A DNA stretch of 64,000 bases. Source: Paludibacteraceae bacterium. Its GTDB lineage: Bacteria; Bacteroidota; Bacteroidia; Bacteroidales; Paludibacteraceae. The notes under the pieces are model-generated. The model did no database searches, was not told where the DNA came from, and saw only the letters and a program-made list of their open reading frames with translations. Shown here piece after piece: positions 8,729 through 18,600 of this stretch (its first letter is position 1; the number at the start of each line of letters is the position of its first letter). The stretch is from NCBI GenBank assembly GCA_017517845.1, contig JAFWXW010000018.1:1-64000 (forward strand), read 5' to 3'. Made by a program: the position numbers and the translations under genes.

Positions 8729-8757
8729 AATTGAAATTAATATTAATCTAAAATAAT

Positions 8758-9771
8758 ATGAAACGTATATTTATCATTATTGCTTCGCTAAGCATGTTCC
8801 TTAGCGTTTATGCCAATGAACCTATCAAAAACGTTATTTTTATTATAGGTGACGGCATGGGTCTTAACCAAGTTTGCACATTGGAATCTCCAAACCACTT
8901 TGAACGTGCAGAATATATAGGTCTTTCTAAAACCTACTCTGCAAGTCACAAAGTTACAGACTCTGCTGCAGGTGGTACTGCATTAGCTTGCGGTATGAAA
9001 ACAAAAAATGGAATGCTAGGGCTAACACCAGATAGCCTTCCTCAAAACTCAGTATTAACAATACTTCAAGAAAAAGGATTTAGCACAGGCATTGTGGCTA
9101 GTTGCAGAATTAATCACGCCACTCCTGCTTCATATTATGCACACCAACCAAATAGAAATATGGATGCAGAAATTCTTTCAGACCTATATAAAAATGGTCC
9201 AGATGTATTTGTGGCAGGTGGAAATAAACTATTAAGCATTGATTCATTACAAAATGCAGGTTACACATACGTAAACAGCATTGCTGACTTACAAAAACAA
9301 GAAAAAGGAAAAATAGCTTGCGTATTGGCACCAGAAGATATGCCTGCAGCACCAGAACGTGGCAATGATATAGTTTTAGGCACAGCAGAAGCTATTAGAT
9401 TACTAGAAAAAAATCCTAAAGGTTTCTTCCTTATGATAGAAGGTTCACAAATAGACTGGGCAGGTCATGGCAACAATGCTGAATATATGAAAGCAGAAGT
9501 AGAGGATATAAATAAAGTCATTGGTCTATGCATGGACTACGCAGACAACAACCCAGGAACATTGGTTATAATTACTGCTGACCATGAAACTGGTGGTACT
9601 ACTGTGGTAGGTGAAGAAAAAGAATATAAATACTCTACAGGTAATCACACAGGTGTAATGGTACCTGTTTATAGTTATGGTTCTGGTTCAGAAAACTTTT
9701 CAGGAATCTTTGAAAATACCAGTTTCAAAGATAAAATATTAAATTTAACCGATAAAAAAGTTAAGAAATAA
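8758..9771 (+). CDS. Alkaline phosphatase (PhoA superfamily)
   Basis: A 337-residue secreted phosphomonoesterase with an N-terminal signal peptide (about residues 1-19). The nucleophile serine sits in VTDSAAGGTALA. Metal ligands are in IIGDGMG and ITADHETGGT, with an additional IDWAGHGNN block. It is shorter than E. coli PhoA (about 470 residues), as is typical for compact Bacteroidetes homologues. It likely releases phosphate from organic esters in the periplasm. No Pho-type regulatory site is evident upstream. Confidence 0.93.
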   Translation: MKRIFIIIASLSMFLSVYANEPIKNVIFIIGDGMGLNQVCTLESPNHFERAEYIGLSKTYSASHKVTDSAAGGTALACGMKTKNGMLGLTPDSLPQNSVLTILQEKGFSTGIVASCRINHATPASYYAHQPNRNMDAEILSDLYKNGPDVFVAGGNKLLSIDSLQNAGYTYVNSIADLQKQEKGKIACVLAPEDMPAAPERGNDIVLGTAEAIRLLEKNPKGFFLMIEGSQIDWAGHGNNAEYMKAEVEDINKVIGLCMDYADNNPGTLVIITADHETGGTTVVGEEKEYKYSTGNHTGVMVPVYSYGSGSENFSGIFENTSFKDKILNLTDKKVKK

Positions 9772-9782
9772 GAAAAAAGTAT

Positions 9783-9845
9783 TATCTTTGCACTCGTTTT
9801 GGCGCAATCTCTGTCAAGGCTATGTTTGGAACTTGTTATATTGCG
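9783..9845 (+). promoter_or_regulatory. rplS promoter and structured leader
   Basis: The -7 box TATCTTTG (9783-9790) is followed by a leader of about 80 nt before the start at 9878. Within it CGCAAT (9803-9808) pairs with ATTGCG (9840-9845), and an inner CAAG (9815-9818) pairs with CTTG (9832-9835). The -33 box is weak. It is a candidate ribosomal-protein autoregulatory leader, not identified with a known Rfam family. Confidence 0.45.
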
Positions 9846-9877
9846 TAATGTCAAACCAAAAAAAATAAATATTTAAA

Positions 9878-10222
9878 ATGGATTTATTAAAAATTGCAGA
9901 AGCTGCATTCGCTACTGGTAAAGAAATGCCAGCTTTCAAAAGTGGTGACACTGTAACTATCTCTTACAAGATTATTGAAGGTAACAAAGAACGTATCCAA
10001 CAATATCGTGGTGTAGTTATCAAAATCGTAGGTCACGGTAACAAAAAAAGATTTACTGTACGTAAAGTATCAGAAAACGTTGGTGTAGAAAGAATTTTCC
10101 CATTCGATTCACCATTCATTGAAAAAGTAGAAGTAAACAAAGTAGGTAAAGTACGTCGTGCTAAACTTTATTACTTACGCTCATTAACTGGTAAAAAAGC
10201 TCGTATTAAAGACAAAAAATAA
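9878..10222 (+). CDS. rplS: 50S ribosomal protein L19
   Basis: A 114-residue L19 of the large ribosomal subunit, at the 30S-50S interface. The family core is plain: [13 protein letters not shown], then [26 protein letters not shown] and [20 protein letters not shown]. It stands alone, with a structured leader upstream and an intrinsic terminator downstream. The usual rimM-trmD neighbours of Proteobacteria are absent. Confidence 0.97.
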   Translation: MDLLKIAEAAFATGKEMPAFKSGDTVTISYKIIEGNKERIQQYRGVVIKIVGHGNKKRFTVRKVSENVGVERIFPFDSPFIEKVEVNKVGKVRRAKLYYLRSLTGKKARIKDKK

Positions 10223-10246
10223 TAATAATACCATATCAGTTGGAAT

Positions 10247-10283
10247 AAAAAAAGGGAAAATCAATAGATTTTCTCTTTTTTTT
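10247..10283 (+). terminator. rplS terminator
   Basis: The stem GGGAAAATC/GATTTTCTC (one imperfect pair) has an AATA loop and is preceded by A7 and followed by T8, 25 nt after the rplS stop. Confidence 0.85.
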
Positions 10284-10293
10284 ATATTAAAAA

Positions 10294-10324
10294 TTTGCAT
10301 TAATATATTTATTTCATAAATTTG
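10294..10324 (+). promoter_or_regulatory. Bacteroidetes promoter for zapA operon
   Basis: TTTG (10294-10297), a 19-bp spacer and TAAATTTG (10317-10324) give an exact match to the Bacteroidetes consensus. The GTG start at 10351 lies about 20 nt past the predicted transcription start. Confidence 0.75.
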
Positions 10325-10350
10325 TATAGATTTTACCAAATTGTCATTCT

Positions 10351-10641
10351 GTGGAGAATAACATTTCTTTAAAACAGTTCGCTAAAAAGGTAGAAGGGTT
10401 AGTACACCTACTACAAGAAAAGGATGCTAAAATAGCATTGTTAGAGGCAGAAAAAGAAGAATTGCGAAAAGAAATAAAACGTTCATACGCAGAAAATGTA
10501 GAATTGCAAAACAAGTACGATAACTTAAAGATAGCTCAAGCCATAATAACACTTTCCAAGAAAGATGTTGCTTTAGCCAAATCTAAGTTAACTGCTATGA
10601 TGAATACAATAGACAGATGTGTAGAAAAAATAAATGAATAG
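10351..10641 (+). CDS. Coiled-coil protein upstream of zapA
   Basis: A 96-residue, almost wholly helical and highly charged protein, predicted coiled coil over about residues 10-65. It begins at a GTG; no in-frame ATG fits the promoter position. The stop is 2 nt before zapA, so it is co-translated with the division factor. Position and size match a conserved Bacteroidetes gene of unknown function next to zapA. A role in Z-ring assembly is inference from context only. Confidence 0.75.
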   Translation: MENNISLKQFAKKVEGLVHLLQEKDAKIALLEAEKEELRKEIKRSYAENVELQNKYDNLKIAQAIITLSKKDVALAKSKLTAMMNTIDRCVEKINE

Positions 10642-10643
10642 CC

Positions 10644-10931
10644 ATGAATAACGAGAAATTACAAATTAAACTTAGTATTCTAGGCACAGACTTTAAACTA
10701 TACATCGAGAGGAGTGAAGAAGCTTATTACAGAAGGGCAGAAAGAGAAATTAATAAAATTCACGCCAAATATTGTTCTAAATACTCATCAGTCAAAGATT
10801 ATAATAAACTTTCTAGTATGACATTATTACACTTTGCAGTGAACTTGTTGTATGAAAGAGACCAGTCTAATAATATTACAGAAAGTTTGTTAGAATTAGA
10901 TAATTTACTGAAACCCTATTCCAAGGATTAG
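10644..10931 (+). CDS. zapA: Cell division protein ZapA
   Basis: A 95-residue ZapA family protein, which binds and cross-links FtsZ filaments at mid-cell. The N-terminal beta strands (KLQIKLSILGTDFKLYIERS) and a following long helix with YYRRAEREIN and LLHFAVNLLYERDQ are typical. It follows the small coiled-coil gene by 2 nt, and a terminator-like hairpin follows it. Confidence 0.9.
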   Translation: MNNEKLQIKLSILGTDFKLYIERSEEAYYRRAEREINKIHAKYCSKYSSVKDYNKLSSMTLLHFAVNLLYERDQSNNITESLLELDNLLKPYSKD

Positions 10932-10958
10932 TCACCCTACGATAGAGTTTTATGTGTG

Positions 10959-11011
10959 TGCAATTCTATATTTGTCAAAAGACATGACAAGTATAAAATT
11001 GCATTTTTTTT
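10959..11011 (+). terminator. Long hairpin terminator after zapA
   Basis: TGCAATT pairs with AATTGCA, continuing through TATA/TATA and TTGTC/GACAA with small interior loops, followed by T8. It lies between zapA and rny. The 100-nt spacer is too short for a typical 6S RNA, so terminator is the best reading. Confidence 0.75.
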
Positions 11012-11032
11012 ACTTTAAAATTATTATACACT

Positions 11033-12562
11033 ATGGAAATTATATTTTATATACTTGCTTTTCTGGTCGGGGGCATAGTAGCTGTAATAGTCCTGCTACT
11101 TGTTCAGCAATTCCGCGGAAAAAGCATAATCGTTACAGCGAAAGCAGAGGGGGAAGCCATAAAAAAAGCTAAACTTCTAGAGGTCAAAGAGAAATACATT
11201 CAGCTAAAAAGCGAATTTGACAAACAAGCTAATTCTAGAACTTCTAAATTACAATCACAAGAAGCAAAACTTAACCAAAAGGAAAAACTTCTAGTGGCAC
11301 AAGAAGAAAAGATTCTTAAAAAAGAAAACGAGTTGGAAAACATCAAAACTCATCTAGAGAATCAACTAGAAATAGCAGAAAAGAAAGACCAAGAGTTAGA
11401 CAAACTTCACCAAAAAGCTATTGAGAAATTGGAATCTATAGCAGGACTTTCTGCAGAAGAAGCCAAAAATGCCATGATAGAGTCTCTAAAAGATGAGGCA
11501 AAAACTGCAGCAATGCAATATACAAATGAAATCATGGAAGAGGCACGAATGAATGCCAATAAAGAAGCCAAAAAAGTGATTATCAACAGCATTCAACGTG
11601 TTGCTAGTGAAACTGCGATAGAAAATGCAGTAACAGTATTCCAAATAGAATCTGATGAAATAAAAGGTAGAATTATTGGTCGTGAAGGTCGCAACATTAG
11701 AGCATTAGAAGCGGCTACAGGTGTGGAAATCGTGGTAGATGACACTCCAGAAGCTATAGTTCTTTCTGCATTTGACCCTGTAAGAAGAGAGATAGCTCGT
11801 CTTTCTCTTCACCAACTAGTTCAGGACGGACGTATCCACCCTGCACGTATAGAAGAAGTTGTTTCTAAGGTTACTAAACAAATAGAAGAAGAAATTGTAG
11901 AAATAGGTAAACGTACCACTATAGATTTGGGTATTCATGGTTTACACCCAGAATTGGTTCGCCTTATCGGTAAAATGAAATATCGTTCATCATACGGACA
12001 AAACTTACTTCAACATGCTCGTGAAACAGCCAATTTATGTGCTGTAATGGCATCTGAACTTGGTTTAAACCCTAAGAAAGCACGCCGTGCTGGTCTGCTT
12101 CACGACATAGGCAAGGTAGCTGATGAGGAACCAGAATTACCACACGCACTATTAGGCATGAAAATTGCACAACGTTGTGGTGAGAAACCTGATATTTGCA
12201 ATGCTATTGGTGCACACCACGACGAAGTAGAAATGCAAACTATGATAGCACCAGTGGTACAAGCATGTGATGCTATTTCTGGAGCTCGTCCAGGAGCACG
12301 TAGAGAAATAGTAGAGGCATATATCAAACGTCTTAACGACCTAGAAAACTTGGCTATGAGTTATCCTGGTGTTCAAAAAACATACGCTATCCAAGCGGGT
12401 CGTGAATTGCGTGTAATAGTAGGTGCAGATAAGATTAGTGACAAAGAAACAGAAATGCTTTCTGGTCAAATAGCACAAAAGATACAGGACGAAATGACCT
12501 ATCCAGGACAGGTTAAAATCACCGTTATCCGTGAGGTTCGTTCTGTTGCAGTTGCAAAATAA
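11033..12562 (+). CDS. rny: Ribonuclease Y
   Basis: A 509-residue membrane-anchored endoribonuclease that initiates mRNA decay. An N-terminal membrane helix (about residues 2-24) precedes a long charged coiled coil (about 35-190). A KH domain follows ([15 protein letters not shown], about 210-270) and an HD metal-dependent domain ([11 protein letters not shown], about 330-430) with its His-Asp pair intact. Length and order of domains match the family. The ssrA gene lies about 110 nt downstream, beyond a repeat-rich spacer. Confidence 0.96.
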   Translation: MEIIFYILAFLVGGIVAVIVLLLVQQFRGKSIIVTAKAEGEAIKKAKLLEVKEKYIQLKSEFDKQANSRTSKLQSQEAKLNQKEKLLVAQEEKILKKENELENIKTHLENQLEIAEKKDQELDKLHQKAIEKLESIAGLSAEEAKNAMIESLKDEAKTAAMQYTNEIMEEARMNANKEAKKVIINSIQRVASETAIENAVTVFQIESDEIKGRIIGREGRNIRALEAATGVEIVVDDTPEAIVLSAFDPVRREIARLSLHQLVQDGRIHPARIEEVVSKVTKQIEEEIVEIGKRTTIDLGIHGLHPELVRLIGKMKYRSSYGQNLLQHARETANLCAVMASELGLNPKKARRAGLLHDIGKVADEEPELPHALLGMKIAQRCGEKPDICNAIGAHHDEVEMQTMIAPVVQACDAISGARPGARREIVEAYIKRLNDLENLAMSYPGVQKTYAIQAGRELRVIVGADKISDKETEMLSGQIAQKIQDEMTYPGQVKITVIREVRSVAVAK

Positions 12563-12566
12563 ATTT

Positions 12567-12673
12567 AATTAGGAATTAGGAATGTGGAATGAGGAATTTA
12601 AAACATATTGATAAAAACTACCACAATCCACAAAACTTTATTCCTAATTTCTAATTCCAAATTCCTAATTATT
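12567..12673. repeat. Inverted pair of heptamer-repeat tracts
   Basis: The left tract (12567-12600, GGAATTAGG-type units) and right tract (12639-12673, CCTAATTCC-type units) are in opposite orientation around a 38-bp centre. They could form a long imperfect hairpin between rny and ssrA. They belong to the same repeat family as the tracts at 1411, 2901, 7289 and 8711. Confidence 0.7.
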
Positions 12674-12676
12674 ACT

Positions 12677-13070
12677 GGGGCTGACTGGCTTTGACAGCGA
12701 GTAGAACTAAAGTGTAAGCATGCAGAGTGTTGAAAGTAGGCTCTATAATCTGAACTTTCAAAAATATAACTGGCGAAAATTCTTACGCTCTTGCTGCTTG
12801 ATCGAAGTATAGTAGATCAGCTTTATCCTTTCACTAGGTGATTGGACAAGACATCTCCCACTGGCCCATGTTCCGAGGCAGGGTGAAACGGAGGTGCAAC
12901 AATATCGGGACTCGTACCTTTTGGCTCCGGTAAAGGTATTAAAAATTAGGAGATAAGCTCGTGATTGGTGGCTCTGGTCTTGTTACGGGACGAAAATGAA
13001 GGCAGAGATAAGCATGTAGAAAGCACGTTATTTCCTCGTTTGGACGAGGGTTCAATCCCCTCCAGCTCCA
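12677..13070 (+). ncRNA. ssrA: Transfer-messenger RNA (tmRNA)
   Basis: This RNA rescues stalled ribosomes and tags the nascent peptide. The acceptor stem is formed by GGGGCTG (12677-12683) and CAGCTCC near 13063-13069, with discriminator A at 13070. The T-arm region GGTTCAATCCCC and the 5' GACTGGCTTTGACAG block are typical. The tag frame starts at GGC 12772 and reads GENSYALAA, ending TGA at 12799-12801. CCA is not encoded at the 3' end and would be added. It is about 394 nt long, one-piece form, and followed at once by a terminator. Confidence 0.95.
12772..12801 (+). other. tmRNA tag-peptide reading frame
   Basis: The resume codon GGC is followed by codons for ENSYALAA and a TGA stop, so the added tag is A(charged)-GENSYALAA. 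The C-terminal ALAA is the ClpXP-type degradation signal. Confidence 0.9.
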
Positions 13071-13071
13071 C

Positions 13072-13107
13072 AAAAAAAAGTGATAAAGAATGTTATCACT
13101 TTTTTTG
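13072..13107 (+). terminator. ssrA terminator
   Basis: The stem GTGATAA/TTATCAC is extended by an A run pairing with T7, two bases after the mature tmRNA end. Confidence 0.88.
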
Positions 13108-13259
13108 TGGCTATGCGTTTTTATCAACGTGCTACTAATTATATTTTAGTTAGCCTCTTTTTTATATTCTTTATCACTCTGTTTGTATTTTTTATATCAT
13201 TTCTCAATGCTGTTTATATTTATAAATGGTACTTTTGTCTAAACTTAATTATTTATATT

Positions 13260-13964
13260 ATGGACAAAGGAAAATTTTATTCAGGACTATTTATAATGAT
13301 AGGTCTGATAATTTTGGGAATTATGATTCCTGTGGGTGTGAACAGATATATGTCATATACCAGAACTGTAGATGTAAAAGGACTTTGCGAAAGAGAGGTC
13401 AAGGCAGACAAAGTTATTTGGCCTATATCGTTTAAGGTAATGGGCGACGATTTGCAGAGTGTTTATAACCAGATAGACCAAAAAACTAAACTTATTACTA
13501 CATTCTTAAAAGATGGTGGTATTTCTGAAGATGAAATTTCTATATCTTCTCCAAAAATCTCTGATAAGTTTGCTAATGAGTATGGAAATAACGATCGTTT
13601 GTATCGTTATGTCACCACAAATGTGATAACTATCTGCACCAACAAAATAGATACTGTATTAGCCCTTATGAGCCAGCAGTCTCAACTTATTAAGAAGGGT
13701 GTTACTCTTTCTTCTGACAACTGGGAAAATCCAACAGAATTCAAATTTGAGGGCTTAAATGAGCTTAAACCAGAAATGGTAGAGGAAGCAACCAAAAATG
13801 CTCGTCAGACTGCAGAAAAGTTTGCAAAAGATTCAGATAGTGAGTTAGGCAAAATTAAACGTGCTAGTCAAGGTTCTTTCAGTATAGAAAATCGTGACAG
13901 CAACACACCACACATCAAACGCGTCCGCGTTGTATCTTCTATTACCTATTACTTATCAGAATAA
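13260..13964 (+). CDS. SIMPL domain-containing protein
   Basis: A 234-residue protein of the SIMPL/DUF541 family. One N-terminal membrane segment (about residues 8-27) is followed by the domain beginning VDVKGLCEREVKADKVIWPI. The family includes a signalling-molecule interactor and periplasmic proteins of unclear role. The frame stays open upstream to 13080, but that stretch overlaps the ssrA terminator. The ATG at 13260 gives a normal signal-anchor, so I use it. It ends before a strong bidirectional hairpin. Confidence 0.85.
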   Translation: MDKGKFYSGLFIMIGLIILGIMIPVGVNRYMSYTRTVDVKGLCEREVKADKVIWPISFKVMGDDLQSVYNQIDQKTKLITTFLKDGGISEDEISISSPKISDKFANEYGNNDRLYRYVTTNVITICTNKIDTVLALMSQQSQLIKKGVTLSSDNWENPTEFKFEGLNELKPEMVEEATKNARQTAEKFAKDSDSELGKIKRASQGSFSIENRDSNTPHIKRVRVVSSITYYLSE

Positions 13965-13978
13965 TAATGCAAAAGAGG

Positions 13979-14010
13979 TTTCGGGGCTACTCCTACGAGT
14001 AACCCCGAAA
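13979..14010. terminator. Bidirectional hairpin terminator
   Basis: TTTCGGGG pairs with CCCCGAAA, and TACTC with GAGTA, with one bulged base on each side and a 4-nt loop. It lies between the convergent SIMPL gene and the porin-like gene at 14031. Confidence 0.75.
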
Positions 14011-14030
14011 TATAGAATAATTTTACTAGA

Positions 14031-14516
14031 TTATTCAAATACGTAGCGTACGCCTAAAGCGATACCACCTTGCCATAGACCACTGGTGTTAAAGCCTGCA
14101 CCATATTCGTTGAAATATGCACCTACAAGTGGACGCCAATCTAAAGACAGTTGAAGTGGGAACCAGAAGTTATATTCCACACCGATACGACCAGCTGCAC
14201 CAACGAAACCTGTTAAATAGTAGAATCCATAGAAACCAGCACCAGCACCTACACCAGCATACCAGTTCCAATCACCTTTGTGTTCCCAAGGAATATCATG
14301 TCCACCTGGGTTAATCCAGTCATAAGTAGCAGCAGCTTCTAAACCAGCGAAACCAGGAAGACCTAAGTCAATATTTACCATATTAGTTTCACTTACTAAG
14401 TGTTGATATGAAACTTCAGCACCAGAACCTAAACGAGCACCAATCGCACGAGGTTGAGCGAAAGCTGCAGTAGCCATAGCTACCATTAATAATACTAATA
14501 AGCCTAATTTTTTCAT
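14031..14516 (-). CDS. Small outer-membrane beta-barrel protein
   Basis: A 161-residue protein with a signal peptide (about residues 1-20, cleavage near AFA/QP). A glycine- and aromatic-rich repeat of amphipathic strands follows, ending in a C-terminal phenylalanine motif (GVRYVFE). The pattern fits an 8-stranded outer-membrane barrel of the OmpA/OmpW-like size class. No substrate can be read from the sequence. It is a monocistronic unit with its own leader. Confidence 0.8.
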   Translation of the reverse strand: MKKLGLLVLLMVAMATAAFAQPRAIGARLGSGAEVSYQHLVSETNMVNIDLGLPGFAGLEAAATYDWINPGGHDIPWEHKGDWNWYAGVGAGAGFYGFYYLTGFVGAAGRIGVEYNFWFPLQLSLDWRPLVGAYFNEYGAGFNTSGLWQGGIALGVRYVFE

Positions 14517-14631
14517 CTTTTGTTAAATTTGTTAATAGTTATGAATTAAAACTGCACAAAAATAAACATTTTGAGCGAAATTAATATACAAATCTTTAAT
14601 TAATTTTACATTTTAACAAATCTTTTACATT

Positions 14632-15624
14632 CTAGTAACAGAAGAAGGATCTATCATTTGGAGCTTTTTCCATAAAACGATATGTTAATACTATCTCATG
14701 TGAACCTCCAGATACATCTACCAAAGATGATACACTTATATCATAATTGTATGAAAGGCTAAAACCTGCCACCGAACCACCTATCATAAGTTTTACAGCA
14801 TCTTGGTTTTGCAGACCCTCTGGGGTATAAAAAGGAACACCACGATAACCAACTCCTGCCATAAAATATCTTCTGTGATACATAATATCAAAATCTATCT
14901 GATGATATTGTCCTTGCCATTGGTAAAGTGCTGCTATAGTAACGTCATCTTTTGCATCATATTTTCCTAGACCTTTTGAGATAGGAATCATACCTGCCGC
15001 ATACGCACTTATCTTGATAGGGTTTGTGGTTTCTGCTTGGTCTGTAAATGAGATTTTATTTCCCAAAAGATTATCTGCATGAAGACCTGCAAAGAAATAC
15101 TTATAATAGAATAGTACAGACACACCCGCATCAAATCTTACTACAGATGTATTTACAGGATTAAATGATGATGTAGGAAGGAATGTTCCATCGGCAGCAA
15201 TTTGGTCTGCAAATATCATCTTACTTGGGTCTATTGTTCTATAGAAAAGCCCCAATTGAAGACCTGGGCGGAAGTACCAGTCTGTTGCCATTTGCACAGT
15301 ATAGTTGTACTGAATATTAAACTCCGTTTGAGAAAGCATTCCACCTGCATAATTGGAATATGCGATATTAGCACCAAATGAAGAACGCATTGGATGAAAA
15401 TATTGATCATAACCTGCTATCGCAACATGAGACCCCTTTAATGAGGAGTATTGATTACGATAAGTCATAAACGCTCGTCCACCCAAGTTGAAACCTGCAA
15501 ACGAAGGTGCAACCATAGAAGATATTGCCCATGGCTGTGATAATAAAAAGTCTTGTGAATAGGCACTATGTGCCACTAAGATTGTCACTAAGACAGCTGT
15601 AATTCTCTTTAACATTGTCTTCAT
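14632..15624 (-). CDS. PorP/SprF family T9SS outer-membrane protein
   Basis: A 330-residue protein of the PorP/SprF family, found in type IX secretion. It has a signal peptide (about residues 1-23), the family opening QDFLLSQPWAISSMVAPSFAG, then about a dozen predicted beta strands. SprF-like proteins are needed for surface delivery of SprB-type adhesins. The ATG overlaps the stop codon of the giant protein (TAATG on the minus strand), so the two are translationally coupled, the classical SprB-SprF arrangement. It is probably the dedicated partner of that protein. Confidence 0.9.
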   Translation of the reverse strand: MKTMLKRITAVLVTILVAHSAYSQDFLLSQPWAISSMVAPSFAGFNLGGRAFMTYRNQYSSLKGSHVAIAGYDQYFHPMRSSFGANIAYSNYAGGMLSQTEFNIQYNYTVQMATDWYFRPGLQLGLFYRTIDPSKMIFADQIAADGTFLPTSSFNPVNTSVVRFDAGVSVLFYYKYFFAGLHADNLLGNKISFTDQAETTNPIKISAYAAGMIPISKGLGKYDAKDDVTIAALYQWQGQYHQIDFDIMYHRRYFMAGVGYRGVPFYTPEGLQNQDAVKLMIGGSVAGFSLSYNYDISVSSLVDVSGGSHEIVLTYRFMEKAPNDRSFFCY

Positions 15625-18600
15625 TATCTTATCAACATTAAATTACCAGAATATTGGAATGCATTTCCATCTTTAAATCTACCCTCTGCTCTATAGAAAT
15701 ATGTACCTTGTGCAGCACATTTTCCTAGATAGTATCCGTCCCAACCTATATATTGGTCGTTAGACTCAAATACCTTATTACCCCAGCTACTATAGATTTC
15801 AAGTTTGTATGAATCAACATTTCTACCTATTGGATAGAACACATCTAAGCGACGTTCTCCTTCTGAGAAATGTCCGCCATTGGAATGTTCTACATTTGGT
15901 GTAAATGCAGTTGGGAAGACTAGGTATGAATCTTTTCCTACCTTGATATAATCTTCCATAACCAAGGTATCAGAACATAGATTAATATCACTTACTATAT
16001 ATGTTACATCATATAAGCCATCTTCTAAATAGGTGTAAACGGGGTTTTCCTTTTCAGAAGAACCGCCGTCACCAAATTGCCATAAGTATTGAACTGCCTC
16101 TGGAGTTTCGTTGTAGAAGTGTGCTTCTGCATTTGGCACATAAAGTTGTCTTTCTGCCACACTAAATGCAGCTACTGGCGAAGGCAATACGTTTACTTCA
16201 CCTTTGTATGTATCTACTCTACCGTTGGCACTTGCTGTAAGTTTTACAGTATATGTACCTGCTTTTTCAAAGATATGTATAGGAGAGCGAAGGTCTGATG
16301 AGCTTCCGTCACCAAATTCCCATTTATATTCGGCATTGCCAATAGTAGTATTGGTAAACTGTACAGTTAATGGTTCGCAACCTTCTGTATTTTCTATATT
16401 AAATGAAGCTATAGGTTCATCTACCATACGTACTTTAATTTCATCGTATGCCTCGCATTCATACCCTGTAAGAGTCCAACGTATTGTATTAATACCTGTT
16501 GCAAGACCATTAACCACTGTATTAGGATTGTGAGGGTCTTCTATGGTACCCGTACCTGCTTCCACAGTCCATGTTCCTGTTACATTAGCATCGTTTATCA
16601 CTCTAGCAGATAGGCGGAAACTTCCTGTAGTAGAAACTCCATCTGAACCTGCATCTACTAGTTTATTTAGGTCATGTGAAACTACTTCTACATTTTTAGA
16701 ATTACTACATTGTGGTGAATATACTTCCCAACGAATAACGTTGGTACGTTTATTACTTAAACCTGTTATCTTGGTCTCATGACTATTTGGATTTTCAATT
16801 TCACCGTCTCCAGCAATAAGAGTCCAACGTCCCATACCAAACTCTGGTTTAGCAGCACGAAGTGTCATGTAATCTTCACAAATAGTAACTTCACTAAATT
16901 CTGGTTCTGTAATACCTGGATCTTGATTTGTTACGGTTACTAAATCGTAGCCTACACAATATCCATCATCTACATTCCATGATAAAACATTATCACCATA
17001 CATCAATCCAGTAACTTTGGTATTACTCTTAGTTGGGTTTTCAAATTCTGCATATCCACTTTCTAGTTTCCATGTAGTTGATACTGCATTTACAGTATTT
17101 GTAGCCCTTAATTCTGCCTTATCAGAACAATCTGTAATGAAATCTACACCTGCCTCTACAAATGGAAGTGAACGAATCACAATATCTGCTTTGATAGGTT
17201 CTGCTTCTGCACAGATATTACTTGGAATCACACTTACAGTACTAGACAATGCATATTTGTCTATTTTTACCATTATACTTCTAGTACCTTGACCAGAAAG
17301 AATATTGTAACCTGTTGGCATTATCCATTCGTAGTTGGTAGCATTAGCCACTTCAGAGACTGATAGAGGGAAAATAGTTTCATCATCACAAACGTACGGA
17401 GGAATTGTAATTTCTCCACCAGTAGCTATTGGTTTATCTACTTGAACATTTATAGCAGAATGAACACCTTCTCCACAATCATTTTCACCCCAAACTTTTA
17501 CTTCTCCATCTTTGGCATCATAACTTACCTGTACTTCTATAGTAGTAGAACCTAAACCACTAACTATATTGAAGCCGTATGGAAGAGACCATTTATACGA
17601 AGTTGCGTATGGTATTTCACGAGTACTAAATGTAACAATAGAACCTCTACATACCATATTGGAACCTATAATAGATGTTGCATCTTTTGGAAGTAATCCC
17701 ATTTGAGAATGGATTTGTTTATCTAATTTGCTTACACAACGTTTTCCAGATTTAATGCTTTCAAATAAGAATACATTATCTGGTTTGTTTGGATAAATAT
17801 CTAGCACCTCATCTGCCTCGGTCATTTCATGTTCAAACTTAAGGTCATTTAAGTAATAAACCACATGCCATGGTGCTTCTCCTGTGGCATGAAGTGAAAC
17901 TTTAAGCGGATTTGGTTCACATACATAAGGAGCAACATTTACTTCTAGGTTTGGATAGGTATATGCTGTAATATCTACAGAATAATTTACATCTACACTA
18001 CAATTGTCGTTGCTTACAGACTTGATTGTGTATGTTTTTGTTCCTATCTGTGTAGGAGTGATTTTTAAGTAATCTCGACCAACATTAAATGGTCCATCTA
18101 CATAATCCAATGCTCCGTCTGTGTAGTGTATTGTCCAAGGACCTTTACCTGCAAAAATAATATCTATAAGTGCTGGTTCGCCTAGACAACAATCTTCTTG
18201 AGCAGAAACTATGGTTATAGCAGGTAGTTCATGAACATCTACTTGAACACTTCCACCTAAAACAGCTTCACAACCATTGGCATCTACCACACTTATCAAT
18301 TTAAACTCTGCATCAGACAATAAGGTGTGAGTATAAACATTTTTTTCAACATTTGTTGTTTCTGTAAAGATATTAGTTCCATCTGTATATTCTATAGTCC
18401 ATGGGGATTGTCCATTTACGTCTATTTGAATATCAAATTCCTCGCCAGAACAAATATTTGAAGGACCACTTATGCGAGCTGAGATTTCATTTTTGGCATT
18501 AATCTTATACTCTTTGTTTATTTCACAACCATTAGCATCTTCAAAGTTTAAGTAATAAGTACCTTGGGGTAATTCTTTTTGGTCTTCTGCATTAACATCT

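Noticed and set aside
10932..11032. 6S RNA between zapA and rny
   Set aside because: The spacer is only about 100 nt and shows one terminator-like hairpin. The long open-bubble stem of 6S RNA is not seen.
13080..13259. N-terminal extension of the SIMPL protein
   Set aside because: It overlaps the ssrA terminator and adds a second hydrophobic stretch with no ribosome-binding support. The ATG at 13260 gives a normal signal-anchor.
16204..17292. Plus-strand open frames of 70-110 codons inside the giant adhesin gene
   Set aside because: They are antisense shadows of the 4295-codon frame, with no start signals or recognisable motifs.
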